Origin: Eubacteriales bacterium
GTDB lineage: Bacteria > Bacillota > Clostridia > Lachnospirales > Lachnospiraceae
Reading direction: 5' to 3'
Assembly: GCA_030524175.1 (NCBI GenBank)
Contig: JAUNHC010000036.1
Span: 1 to 56,265, forward strand
DNA: 56,265 bases
Part shown: positions 15,441 to 23,462 of the stretch, piece after piece
Layout: every line of letters starts with the position of its first letter
Position numbering within the stretch: position 1 is the stretch's first letter
Notes under the pieces: generated by a model
What the model was told of the DNA's origin: nothing
Seen by the model: the letters and a program-made list of their open reading frames with translations, nothing else
Database searches by the model: none
Program-made: the position numbers and the translations under genes

Positions 15441-16996
15441 TATGTCATTTTCTCCCTGTACTCTGACGGAGAAAGCCCTGCGTATTTCTTAAAGCTCTTC
15501 CCGAAGTAATTGCCGTCACTGTAACCTACTTTGGATGAGATATCGGCAATCTTATAGCGGGGGTCGCTTAAAAGCTGTTTTGCTTTTTCCATCCGGAATT
15601 CTGTCAGATATTGATTAAGCGTTCTGCCTGTCTCATTTTTAAAAAAGGTGCACACATAGGAAGTGGAAAGATATACGTGGGAGCTTATATCCTTCACGGA
15701 CAAGGTTTCATTCATATAATTCTTGCTGATATAATCCTTGATCAGAAAAATAGTGGGATTTTCCGGCACAGTATTTTCTGCATCGGAAAAGAACCGTTCT
15801 GTCTTTTCTGTCAGATATTGGTGCAGTTCCCGGTAGGTAAAACACTTTTCAAGGGCATCCACAATACTGCCTTGTCCGGGAGCACCGGAAAGCTGCTGCT
15901 GCTTCCTCGCCTCCTCCAGCACGATAAAAAGCTTATAATATAAGTCTTTTGCCTGGTTGGGCAGAACTGTATGATTTCTGTCATAATAATGAAATAAAGT
16001 ATCAAGGAACAGAGCGCATTGTTTCTCATCTTTGGCGGAAAGAGCTTCAGCAAAAGTGTTCTCCAGGGATGACGGCAGTGAGGTCTGGGCATTCCCTGGT
16101 GTATAGTCATCCAGTATGGATACTGTGAGGAACGTTCCGGCCGGATAAAAGAAGCTGCTTTGAAGAAGGATAACTGCGGATGTATAAGAATTGTAAGCCT
16201 TTGCGATCCCTGCAAAAGTTTCCCCGGCGGCAGCAAAATATTTGCCATAGGCTGTGTACTGCTCGCAGAGGAAGTTCCCCATGGATTTAAACATAGCGGC
16301 GGTGGGTTTGCTGGCGCCAAAGATATAGTACACAAGATACTGGACACGTTTTTCTACATAAATACAATCCATACGGTAATATTTCAAAAATTCCTTAAAA
16401 GACTGATAGATCTCGTCCAGGGACGGCTCTGCCAGCTCAGGGGCAGCATCCAGTTTAACGATGATCGCTGTATAGTAAGTGCCGGGCATAGGCCGCAGGG
16501 AAAGCTCGCCTACCAGATGTGAGATGATTTCGGCGTTGGGTCCGTAAGGGGTAGTAAGCTGCAGAGCAAGCCGGGAGGCTGTTTCCATAGAGTGCAGAGT
16601 CTCCCCGCGGTGGGAACGGAGCTTTTGGTTATACAGCTCCCTGGCCTCCAGGACAGCTTCGCGGATTTCCTGAGGATCCAGAGGCTTCTCTATGTAATTT
16701 ACAGCCTTAAGTTTAATGGCAGCTTTGAGATATTCTTTATCAGAATATCCGCTCATAAATATAGGAATGGTATCCGGCAGTATATTCTCAAGCTTTTCCA
16801 GCATAGTGATTCCGTCCATCCGGGGCATGCGCACATCGCAAAGAATGACTTCAGGCTTATGTATACGGGCCATTTCCAGACCGTTTATTCCGTCGTCTGC
16901 CTGAAGTACCTCATCAATCCCCAGTGATTGCCAGTCAATAGAGGAAATGACACCGGTACGCGTAAGCTCTTCATCGTCTACAATCAGTAATTTCAT
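15440..16996 (-). CDS. YesN-type response regulator with AraC output domain
   Basis: A 518-residue protein: receiver domain (1-120; acidic pocket VDDEE, phospho-acceptor Asp in LCDVRMPRMDG, Lys in YIEKP), a long variable middle, and a C-terminal AraC HTH (about 415-518: LSVKDISSHVYLSTSYVCTF, YKIADISSKVGYSDGNYFGK). The start at 16996 is chosen because GGAGAG lies four bases upstream and the receiver begins MKLLIVDDE; a start four codons earlier has no ribosome site. It forms an operon with the kinase-AraC fusion and is divergent from the CUT2 transporter, its likely target. Confidence 0.9.
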   Translation of the reverse strand: MKLLIVDDEELTRTGVISSIDWQSLGIDEVLQADDGINGLEMARIHKPEVILCDVRMPRMDGITMLEKLENILPDTIPIFMSGYSDKEYLKAAIKLKAVNYIEKPLDPQEIREAVLEARELYNQKLRSHRGETLHSMETASRLALQLTTPYGPNAEIISHLVGELSLRPMPGTYYTAIIVKLDAAPELAEPSLDEIYQSFKEFLKYYRMDCIYVEKRVQYLVYYIFGASKPTAAMFKSMGNFLCEQYTAYGKYFAAAGETFAGIAKAYNSYTSAVILLQSSFFYPAGTFLTVSILDDYTPGNAQTSLPSSLENTFAEALSAKDEKQCALFLDTLFHYYDRNHTVLPNQAKDLYYKLFIVLEEARKQQQLSGAPGQGSIVDALEKCFTYRELHQYLTEKTERFFSDAENTVPENPTIFLIKDYISKNYMNETLSVKDISSHVYLSTSYVCTFFKNETGRTLNQYLTEFRMEKAKQLLSDPRYKIADISSKVGYSDGNYFGKSFKKYAGLSPSEYREKMT

Positions 16997-17022
16997 TTTT
17001 CTCTCCATTGTGATTTATTTTG

Positions 17023-17036
17023 TGATAAACGTTTCA
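17023..17036. promoter_or_regulatory. Weak cre-like (LacI/CcpA type) palindrome
   Basis: TGATAAACGTTTCA has an AAACGTTT core and near-symmetric flanks, similar to catabolite control (cre) sites but shifted by one base from the best CcpA consensus. It lies 27 bp upstream of the response-regulator start and in the divergent region with the sugar transporter, where catabolite control would make sense. Confidence 0.3.
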
Positions 17037-17108
17037 TTACCTGTATATTACCATAAATATGACAGGAATACGAGAGTAAAACACAGTGGATTTGTGTCAA
17101 TTAACTGG

Positions 17109-17138
17109 AAAATATTTTACCCCGATTCAAAATATTTT
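17109..17138 (+). promoter_or_regulatory. Direct repeats before the rhamnose-type transporter
   Basis: AAAATATTTT occurs at 17109-17118 and again at 17129-17138, each followed by a C-rich stretch. The 20-bp period places both copies on the same face of DNA, as expected for AraC-type response regulators. The remaining leader to the GTG at 17216 contains GGAGGAG as ribosome site and no other gene. Confidence 0.45.
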
Positions 17139-17215
17139 CCCATTTCCCATTTGGGAGGGGGATGGTCAAATGAATTTGACTTAGAGATAGAGAGAAAAAG
17201 GGAGGAGAAAGAGCC

Positions 17216-18724
17216 GTGTCTGAATATGTTCTTGAGTTAAAAGGCATTACGAAGATTTTTCCGGGCGTTAAGGCATTGAATAATGTACATTTCCAGCTGA
17301 AACCCGGCGAAGTTCATGCGCTGATGGGCGAAAACGGTGCAGGTAAGTCTACTTTTATCAAAGTAATTACCGGTGTACATAAGGCCGAAGAAGGCGAGAT
17401 GTTCTTAGATGGTGAGAAAGTGGATTTCAAAGGCCCCAAGGATGCACAGGCAGCAGGTATTGCAGCCGTATACCAGCATCCAACATCCTATCCGCATTTA
17501 ACTGTAGCGGAAAATATTTTCATGGGACATGAGATTATTAAACATAAAATGATTCAGTGGAAAGCCATGAATCAGGAGGCTAACAAACTTCTGGAGCAGC
17601 TGGACGCAGATTTTGATTCCACAGCTGAGATGGGAACCTTGAGTGTGGCACAGCAGCAGATGGTAGAAATTGCAAAAGCCTTATCCACAAATGCAAAAAT
17701 CGTCATTTTGGATGAGCCGACAGCAGCTCTTACCAGGACTGAATCCGAGAAATTATACCGTATCGTTGACAAATTAAAAGAAGAGGGAGTTTCCATTATT
17801 TTTATCTCCCACCGCTTTGAGGATATGTATCGTCTGGCATCCAGAGTTACGGTATTCCGTGATTCACAGTACATTGGTACCTATGATGTAAACGGAATCA
17901 CAAATGCAGACCTGATCAAGGCTATGGTCGGACGTGAGATCAGTGACTTGTTCCCGAAACCTAAGGTAGAAATCGGAGAGGAAATGCTCCGCATTGAAAA
18001 TTTCTCACGCCTGGGTTATTTCAAGAATGTCTCCCTGAACGTACATGCAGGAGAAATACTGGGTCTTACCGGTCTGGTAGGCGCAGGGCGTACGGAAGTG
18101 GTAGAAAGTGTCTGTGGAATTACAAACCCGGATAGTGGTAAAGTATATCTGGAAGGACAGGAGGTTCACATCAAGCAGCCATCCGACGCTATGGCAAAAG
18201 GCATCATTCTTCTCCCTGAAGACAGACAGAAGGAAGGTCTGATCATGAGCTGGGGCCTTGGAAGAAACGTAACCCTTCCTACTATGAGCCAATATGCAAA
18301 GCATGGGATCAACGATGAAAAGACAGAGAGAGATCTGGCTAAAAAGCTTCTGGAAGATGTGGATACAAAGGCTGTTGATATTTTCCAGCCTGCAAGCTCA
18401 CTTTCCGGCGGAAACCAGCAGAAAGTGGTTGTGGCAAAGGCACTGAGCCAGGAGATGAAGGTTGTCATCATGGATGAGCCTACCAAAGGTGTGGATGTAG
18501 GTGCCAAGGCTGAAATTTATGCGATCATGGGCGAACTGGCAAAGAAGGGATATGCAATTATCCTGATTTCTTCGGAAATGCCGGAGATCCTCGGTATGTC
18601 AGACCGTGTGGTGGTTATGTGCAATGGACGTAAGACAGGAGAGCTGTCCAGAGAAGAAGCATCACAGGAGAGAATCCTTGAGCTTGCAATGGAAAAAGGT
18701 GTCAGAGAGGGGGCAGCAAACTAA
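17216..18724 (+). CDS. CUT2 sugar ABC transporter ATPase (rhamnose type)
   Basis: A 502-residue double ATPase like RbsA/MglA/RhaT. First half: Walker A GENGAGKST (near 38), signature LSVAQQQMVEIAKAL, Walker B VILDEPTA. Second half: GLVGAGRTE in place of Walker A, signature LSGGNQQKVVVAKAL, Walker B VIMDEPTKG. Both halves are intact. It starts at GTG behind GGAGGAG and overlaps the next ATG by TAATG. The neighbouring binding protein and L-rhamnose mutarotase make rhamnose, or a similar deoxyhexose, the most likely substrate. The divergent two-component genes probably regulate it. Confidence 0.9.
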   Translation: MSEYVLELKGITKIFPGVKALNNVHFQLKPGEVHALMGENGAGKSTFIKVITGVHKAEEGEMFLDGEKVDFKGPKDAQAAGIAAVYQHPTSYPHLTVAENIFMGHEIIKHKMIQWKAMNQEANKLLEQLDADFDSTAEMGTLSVAQQQMVEIAKALSTNAKIVILDEPTAALTRTESEKLYRIVDKLKEEGVSIIFISHRFEDMYRLASRVTVFRDSQYIGTYDVNGITNADLIKAMVGREISDLFPKPKVEIGEEMLRIENFSRLGYFKNVSLNVHAGEILGLTGLVGAGRTEVVESVCGITNPDSGKVYLEGQEVHIKQPSDAMAKGIILLPEDRQKEGLIMSWGLGRNVTLPTMSQYAKHGINDEKTERDLAKKLLEDVDTKAVDIFQPASSLSGGNQQKVVVAKALSQEMKVVIMDEPTKGVDVGAKAEIYAIMGELAKKGYAIILISSEMPEILGMSDRVVVMCNGRKTGELSREEASQERILELAMEKGVREGAAN

Positions 18725-19716
18725 TGGAAAAGAAATCTTTAGTGAAAAAAATCACAGGCTCCCGTGAAGCCTTGCTTGCAGTAATCTTGATTCTGCTGTT
18801 TGCAGTCATCACTGTGATCAGCCCGTCCTTCCTTTCCGTAAGATCAATTACAGATATGCTGAAGAACAATGCGGTTACAATGATCCTTGCACTGGGTATG
18901 CTCTGTGTCATGCTGGTAGGCGGTATTGATATTTCCATCATGTCTACATTGGCACTGTCAGGTATGGCTGTGGGTATGCTTCTGAAATATGGACATATCT
19001 CCAATACATTTCTGGCGTTTGTTATCGCAATTGCAATAGGTGCTGCGTGCGGATTCCTGGTTGGTATGGTCATATCCAGAGCAGACGTTCCGCCTATTAT
19101 CGCTACTATGGGCTTTATGTATGTGTTCCGTGCTATGGGTTATATTGTGTCAAACGGCGGTGAGTGGGCCGGCGCTTCTGCACTGGGAACCTTCAAAAAC
19201 TTTGCTACAACGAAGATATTGGGACTTAGCTGTGTGATCTGGGTTATTATCTTCTGCTATATCGTGTTCTTCTTCTTTATGAAGTGGACCAGGACCGGAC
19301 GTAAGATTTATGCAGTGGGAAGTAATGCAAGTGCTGCAGAGGTTTCCGGTATCAATGTGAAAAATATTAAGTTAATGGTTTATATGATCATGGGTGTGCT
19401 GGCCGGTCTCGGCGGCGCGATCCAGGTATCTGTTTATGCATCTGCCATGCCGGATATGCAGCAGGGCGGAGAAATGGATGTCATCGCAGCCTGTGTTATC
19501 GGCGGTGTCAGCATGAGCGGCGGACGCGGTACTGTTGTAGGTGCACTCCTCGGTTCTCTGATCCTGGCTACCATCGCAAAGGCATTGCCCCTGGTTGGTA
19601 TTGATGCTCTTGCTCAGAATACCATCAAAGGTGTGCTGATTCTGGCAGTTGTAGTTGTCAATGTAATTTTACAGCGTATTGCCGACAGAAATGCATTGAA
19701 AGGAAGGGAGATGTAA
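18724..19716 (+). CDS. CUT2 sugar ABC transporter permease 1 (rhamnose type)
   Basis: A 330-residue RbsC-family permease with about eight to ten helices. Family marks are MLVGGIDISIMSTLALSGM near residue 63, and AVGSNASAAEVSGINVKNIK near 196 with GGVSMSGGRGTVVGALLG near 259. The stop of the ATPase gene overlaps its ATG, and it lies two bases from the second permease. The two permeases form the sugar channel. Confidence 0.88.
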   Translation: MEKKSLVKKITGSREALLAVILILLFAVITVISPSFLSVRSITDMLKNNAVTMILALGMLCVMLVGGIDISIMSTLALSGMAVGMLLKYGHISNTFLAFVIAIAIGAACGFLVGMVISRADVPPIIATMGFMYVFRAMGYIVSNGGEWAGASALGTFKNFATTKILGLSCVIWVIIFCYIVFFFFMKWTRTGRKIYAVGSNASAAEVSGINVKNIKLMVYMIMGVLAGLGGAIQVSVYASAMPDMQQGGEMDVIAACVIGGVSMSGGRGTVVGALLGSLILATIAKALPLVGIDALAQNTIKGVLILAVVVVNVILQRIADRNALKGREM

Positions 19717-19718
19717 TC

Positions 19719-20717
19719 ATGGCTGGTAAATCTGGTAGAAGTATTAATAACGTACCGGAAAGTACGTTGAAACGGACTGTGCTCAGCTGGGAGGGCATCC
19801 TGGTTATCCTGGTTATCCTGGTAAATGTATTCTGCGGATTCTTTTCTGAGTATTACAATTTAAACAGTTTGCTGCGTCAGATGCCTGTATATCTGGCAGA
19901 GGTATTCCTTATGATACCTATGGCGTATATCCTTATATTAGGTGAGATCGACATTTCAGTAGGAGCTATTGTCTGCCTTTCAGCTACAATGAGCTGTATT
20001 GTAGGCAATACCGGAGCACCCTTTATCGTAGTGGTGATCACAGCCCTTGCTGTAGGTACTGCATGTGGTTTTGTAAATGGATTTATCCTTACAAGATTCC
20101 AGGAGCTTCCTCCAATGATCGTGACACTTGCAACCCAGATCATCTTCCGCGGAATCGCTGAGATCGTCCTGGGAAGCGGCGGAAGTATTTCTGCTACCAA
20201 TACAGACGGTTTCCGTATGATTGCCGGAAAAGTAGGAAATGTTCCGTATATTTTATTCCTTGTCATCATTATGGTTGTTATTTTTGCCATAATCTTAGGT
20301 AAAAGCACTTTCGGCCGCCGGGTATATGCAATCGGTACGAACCGTTTGACAGCATACTATTCAGGTGTCCATGTACAGAAAATACGGTTGATCATCTACA
20401 CAATGATGGGTCTGTTCTCAGGAATCTGCGCACTGTTCCTGGTATCTACCTCATACGGGGCAAATACGACAACAGGTAACGGTTATGAGATGGATGCAAT
20501 TGCCATGGCAGTTTTCGGCGGTATCTTATCTACCGGCGGTAAAGGAAACCTGGCAGGCGGAGCAATCTCGGCATTTATCATTGTATGCTTACGTGTAGGA
20601 CTTGGACAGAGGAACATTCACGCACAGGTTATCCTGCTGATCCTGGGATTATTGCTCATCGGAGCAGTTGCCCTGCCCAATATTGTGGGACAGATCAAAA
20701 GAGCTGTTAAGAAATAA
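19719..20717 (+). CDS. CUT2 sugar ABC transporter permease 2 (rhamnose type)
   Basis: A 332-residue partner permease of the RbsC family: ILGEIDISVGAIVCLSATM near residue 69, YAIGTNRLTAYYSGVHVQK near 200, and FGGILSTGGKGNLAGGAIS near 263. A heterodimeric permease pair is typical of the Rha and Lsr branches of CUT2 systems, whereas ribose systems use one permease gene. It follows the first permease without a gap of note. Confidence 0.88.
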   Translation: MAGKSGRSINNVPESTLKRTVLSWEGILVILVILVNVFCGFFSEYYNLNSLLRQMPVYLAEVFLMIPMAYILILGEIDISVGAIVCLSATMSCIVGNTGAPFIVVVITALAVGTACGFVNGFILTRFQELPPMIVTLATQIIFRGIAEIVLGSGGSISATNTDGFRMIAGKVGNVPYILFLVIIMVVIFAIILGKSTFGRRVYAIGTNRLTAYYSGVHVQKIRLIIYTMMGLFSGICALFLVSTSYGANTTTGNGYEMDAIAMAVFGGILSTGGKGNLAGGAISAFIIVCLRVGLGQRNIHAQVILLILGLLLIGAVALPNIVGQIKRAVKK

Positions 20718-20798
20718 TTTTACTTTGTTGTTAGCTGCTTAAAATAAATGGGGCAGTTACAAATAAAAACTATATTAATTTCCAAGGGAGGAAAAAAA

Positions 20799-21818
20799 AT
20801 GAACAAAAAGTTAGTAAGCGCAATTCTTTGTGGAACAATGATCCTTGGCGCAGTAAGCCCGGTAATGGCAAGCGCAGACGGCAAAAAGATTGCTCTGGTG
20901 GGCAAATCTGCAGGTAATGCATTCTTCGAAATCGCAGCAGCTTCTTTTAAAGAGACAGTTGAAGCTGAAGGCGGCACAGTAGACGTTGTTTATCCTGAGA
21001 CAGCTACAGCAGATGCTCAGATTAAAGTTCTTGACAACCTGATCTCCCAGCAGCCGGATGCAATCTGCATCGCAGCAAACGATGTCAACGCTCTTCAGGC
21101 TAAACTGGAAGAAGCTATGGACGCAGGGATCAAAGTATCTTCCTTTGACTCCGCACCGAATAAAGACAGCCGTCAGGTATTCGTAAACCAGGCTGGTACT
21201 GTTGCTGTTGGACAGGCACTTATGGATGCAGTTCTTGATATCACAGGCGGAGAAGGCCAGTGGGCAGTTCTTTCCGCTACATCTCAGGCAGCAAACCAGA
21301 ACGCATGGATCGACGCTATGAAAACAATCATGGAAGGCGATGAGAAATACAGCAAACTGGAACTGGTAGAAGTTGCTTACGGTGATGACGAACCTCAGAA
21401 ATCCACAGACCAGACAGCAGCTCTTCTTGAGAAATACCCAGACCTGAAAGTTATCTGTGCACCGACAACAGTTGGTATCGCTGCAGCAGCTAAATATCTT
21501 CAGGACAACGGTTCTGCATGCAAGCTGACCGGACTTGGACTTCCTTCTGAAATGCTTGAGTACACAGGTGCAGACGATGAGCATTCCTGCCCATACTTCT
21601 ATCTGTGGGATATGCAGGGCCTTGGAAAACTGAGTGCATATGCAACAATTTCTCTTGTTAACGATGAAATCACAGGCGCTATGGACGAAACCTTCACAGC
21701 TGGCGACCTTGGCGAGTTCACAATCACAGAAGCAGATGACGGCGGTACAGAAATCGTTCTTGGCCTGCCTCTGCAGTTCAACTCAGACAACATCGAAGAA
21801 ATGGCTAAACTGTACTAA
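20799..21818 (+). CDS. rhaS: Rhamnose-type sugar-binding protein, without a lipobox
   Basis: A 339-residue periplasmic-binding-protein-like domain (PBP1/RhaS-LsrB branch): IALVGKSAGNAFFEIAAASF near the mature start, then SFDSAPNKDSRQVFVNQAG near residue 113, and GLGLPSEMLEYTG in the C-lobe, a segment typical of RhaS. The start at 20799 has GGGAGG eight bases upstream; a longer reading has none. The signal peptide ends SPVMASA-DG. Its only Cys (AILCGTM) sits in the hydrophobic core preceded by Leu, so it is not a lipobox and the protein appears to be secreted, not lipid-anchored. Codon use is strongly biased, suggesting high expression. The symbol reflects the likely role. Confidence 0.75.
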   Translation: MNKKLVSAILCGTMILGAVSPVMASADGKKIALVGKSAGNAFFEIAAASFKETVEAEGGTVDVVYPETATADAQIKVLDNLISQQPDAICIAANDVNALQAKLEEAMDAGIKVSSFDSAPNKDSRQVFVNQAGTVAVGQALMDAVLDITGGEGQWAVLSATSQAANQNAWIDAMKTIMEGDEKYSKLELVEVAYGDDEPQKSTDQTAALLEKYPDLKVICAPTTVGIAAAAKYLQDNGSACKLTGLGLPSEMLEYTGADDEHSCPYFYLWDMQGLGKLSAYATISLVNDEITGAMDETFTAGDLGEFTITEADDGGTEIVLGLPLQFNSDNIEEMAKLY

Positions 21819-21868
21819 TCATTACTAATGTTTATACGCTTTTTCATATGATAAATCCTTTTAGAAGG

Positions 21869-21899
21869 GGGGCGGAGTTGGGAACTCCGCTCCTCTTTT
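21869..21899 (+). terminator. Hairpin terminator after the binding-protein gene
   Basis: GGGGCGGAGTT (21869-21879) pairs with AACTCCGCTCC (21883-21893) around GGG, with one wobble, then TCTTTTA. It may reduce, not abolish, transcription toward the mutarotase gene. Confidence 0.65.
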
Positions 21900-21917
21900 A
21901 TCCCCTTCGGGGATGGG

Positions 21918-21980
21918 ACCAAAGGGGCCGCAGCCCCGGCCCCTCTGGACTCCCCTCGGGCTTTTTTGAAACCGCCTAAG
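21918..21980 (+). repeat. GC-rich interspersed repeat, copy 1
   Basis: The segment begins ACCAAAGGGG, contains a GC-rich hairpin (GGGGCCG/CCGGCCCC), then CCTCTGGACTCCCC and GGGCTT, and ends GCCTAAG. A second copy at 22702-22765 has the same order of words. Both copies flank the mutarotase gene. Such repeats are probably spread through the genome; that is not tested here. Confidence 0.6.
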
Positions 21981-22037
21981 TGGAATAAGTATGAAATGTA
22001 TTAACAGGTGGTATTTGCCTTAGGTTGTGACGGGTGG

Positions 22038-22254
22038 AAGTTATACAAGGCCCTGCATACTTATAAGCAAGAATAACGTGGTAATTATATAAGGCCCTAC
22101 ATACCTATAAGCAAGAAATAACCTGGTAATGATACAAGGCACTGCGTACCTATAAGTAAGAAATAGCCTAGTAACGATACAAGGCACTGTATACCAATAT
22201 GCAGCGACCGACCAGAAAACAATACAGGCCCCGCGTACCAATACGCAAGGCCAG
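22038..22254. repeat. 45-bp tandem repeat, about five copies
   Basis: Three full 45-bp units begin at 22038, 22083 and 22128, each with the core TATAAGCAAGAA or a close variant after GGCCCTGCATAC-like words. Two decayed units follow (43 bp from 22173, 39 bp from 22216). There are no spacers, so this is not CRISPR. The period is a multiple of three and a 66-codon frame runs across it on the minus strand, but no ribosome site supports translation. Confidence 0.75.
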
Positions 22255-22320
22255 ACAACACAAAGTCGAACCCTACCGCCCTGATAAGCGCAGCACTTTT
22301 AAAAAAAGCGCGAAGGGTGT

Positions 22321-22356
22321 GCAGAGGGTCCGGCGCAACGGACCCTCTGCGGTTTT
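22321..22356 (+). terminator. Strong hairpin just before the mutarotase gene
   Basis: GCAGAGGGTCCG (22321-22332) and its exact inverse (22339-22350) close a six-base loop, followed by GGTTTTAC. The T-run is short. It lies 29 bp before the ATG at 22385, so it could end upstream transcription or act as an attenuator or RNA-stabilising stem for the mutarotase message. Confidence 0.55.
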
Positions 22357-22384
22357 ACACTACTTTTACAAAAGGAGACCCAAA

Positions 22385-22696
22385 ATGATTAAAGGTTTTA
22401 AGATGAAATTATTTAAAGGCCAGGAGGAAGAGTATGAGAGACGTCACAACCTTCTTTGGCCGGAGATGAAGGAAATGATCCATGAGCACGGCGGAAAGAA
22501 TTACACTATTTTCCTGGATAAGGAAACTTTGACTCTTTTTGGATATATTGAGATCGAAGATGAAGAGCTGTGGGCTAAGGGAGCTGATACGGCAATCAAC
22601 AGGAAATGGTGGGATTATATGGCTGATATTATGGAGACTAATCCGGATAACAGCCCGGTTACCATTGATCTGAGAACGGTATTTCATTTAGATTAA
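22385..22696 (+). CDS. rhaM: L-rhamnose mutarotase
   Basis: A 103-residue protein matching RhaM/YiiL in length and pattern: MKLFKGQEEEYERRHNLLWP with the catalytic-type His, FLDKETLTLFGYIEIED, and NRKWWDYMADIM with the paired Trp. It interconverts alpha and beta L-rhamnose, giving the form needed by the isomerase. The ATG at 22385 follows AAAGGAG; the longer frame starting at 22199 runs through the tandem repeat and is not credible. It is the best indicator that the upstream transporter takes up rhamnose. No rhaA, rhaB or rhaD of standard type is in the window. Confidence 0.88.
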   Translation: MIKGFKMKLFKGQEEEYERRHNLLWPEMKEMIHEHGGKNYTIFLDKETLTLFGYIEIEDEELWAKGADTAINRKWWDYMADIMETNPDNSPVTIDLRTVFHLD

Positions 22697-22701
22697 GGGA
22701 T

Positions 22702-22765
22702 ACCAAAGGGGGACGGGCCCCGTCCCCCTCTGGACACCCCCTTGGGCTTGATATGGGCGCCTAGG
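22702..22765 (+). repeat. GC-rich interspersed repeat, copy 2
   Basis: Second copy of the element at 21918: ACCAAAGGGG, then GGGGGACGG (22709-22717) pairing with CCGTCCCCC (about 22720-22728), CCTCTGGACACCCC, GGGCTT and GCGCCTAGG. The remainder of 22766-22970 is a G-rich spacer in which I see no gene. Confidence 0.6.
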
Positions 22766-22972
22766 GTGTTCTGGGAGTGAGAGGCTGGCAGGGGGCACGA
22801 TGGCCTTATGTTGTGGTGGGAGGAAGGGGAGGTGAATATTGGGAGTTTTGGGGGAAGCCGGGGAGGGCTTTATTTTTTTGGGGTAAATTATTGTATTTGG
22901 TGGATGGCGGCTATTTTAAGTAATTTGACTTTGTCGAATTCTTGAAAGAGGAGTATATATGATGATGAGATA

Positions 22973-23029
22973 TTGACAAAAAGCAATCATGGGGTATAAT
23001 GGTGATAGGGAAAATGAAAAAAGCAATCA
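22973..23029 (+). promoter_or_regulatory. Toxin-antitoxin promoter with paired direct repeats
   Basis: TTGACA (22973-22978), 16 bp, TATAAT (22995-23000) is a strong promoter. AAAAAGCAATCA occurs at 22978-22989, inside the promoter spacer, and again at 23018-23029, just downstream of the start of transcription. Two identical sites framing the promoter fit autoregulation by the HTH-bearing antitoxin encoded downstream. Confidence 0.65.
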
Positions 23030-23047
23030 CTCATTAACGGGGAGGAG

Positions 23048-23442
23048 ATGCATATATTGGATATAACGCAGAATGATATTGATGTGTACCTGACTGAGAT
23101 AAAAGAAGCAATTCAGAATAATAGGTACAGAATAGAACGAAATCCTAGTAGACAGGATAACATCAATCTATTTTTGAACTATGTTATTGATGAAACAATG
23201 GCAAAAGACATATTACTTGGTTTGACTGCAACCGACTTTTCTGAAGTGCTGAAAAATAAGCATAGAGGTTATGAACATGAGATGTTATATGTTTTGGCAA
23301 GGATGTTGAACTTTTGGAAAGAATAGGAAATGAAAGTAAATTAGTATCCTTATACATAAAATTTAACAAGATGGATAACTGTTATGTAATTGTCGTTTCG
23401 CTGCATGAACAGAAATATCCGATTAAATACTATTTTAAATAG
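23048..23442 (+). pseudogene. MqsR-like toxin gene broken by a one-base frameshift
   Basis: The first frame gives 92 residues (to 23326) and contains DILLGLTATDFSEVLKN, matching the GLSESDF region of MqsR. After HEMLY the second frame continues VFGKDVELLERIGNE, SLYIKFNKMD and YVIVVSLHEQKYPIKYYFK to TAG 23440-23442, the usual beta-strand end of this toxin family. Adding one T to the TTTT run at 23292-23295 joins both parts into about 131 residues. MqsR-type toxins are mRNA interferases. The frameshift could be real decay, a switchable homopolymer, or a sequencing error. The start may be the ATG at 23048 behind GGGGAGGAG. Confidence 0.7.
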
Positions 23443-23462
23443 CAATCTGATAAGGAGGAATC

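Noticed and set aside
20830-20850. Lipobox in the rhamnose-type binding protein
   Set aside because: The Cys is inside the hydrophobic core with Leu at -1, and a better cleavage site follows at VMASA.
22041-22241. 66-codon minus-strand frame over the tandem repeat
   Set aside because: It is open because the period is a multiple of three; no ribosome site or sensible protein features.
22038-22254. Possible CRISPR array
   Set aside because: The 45-bp units follow one another without spacers and decay gradually; no cas gene is near.
22199-22384. N-terminal extension of the mutarotase
   Set aside because: It crosses the repeat and hairpin; the family begins at MIKGFKMKLFKG, position 22385.
23281-23300. 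Programmed -1 frameshift site in the toxin gene
   Set aside because: The join has no X XXY YYZ heptamer and no clear downstream stem; a base change in the T-run is simpler.
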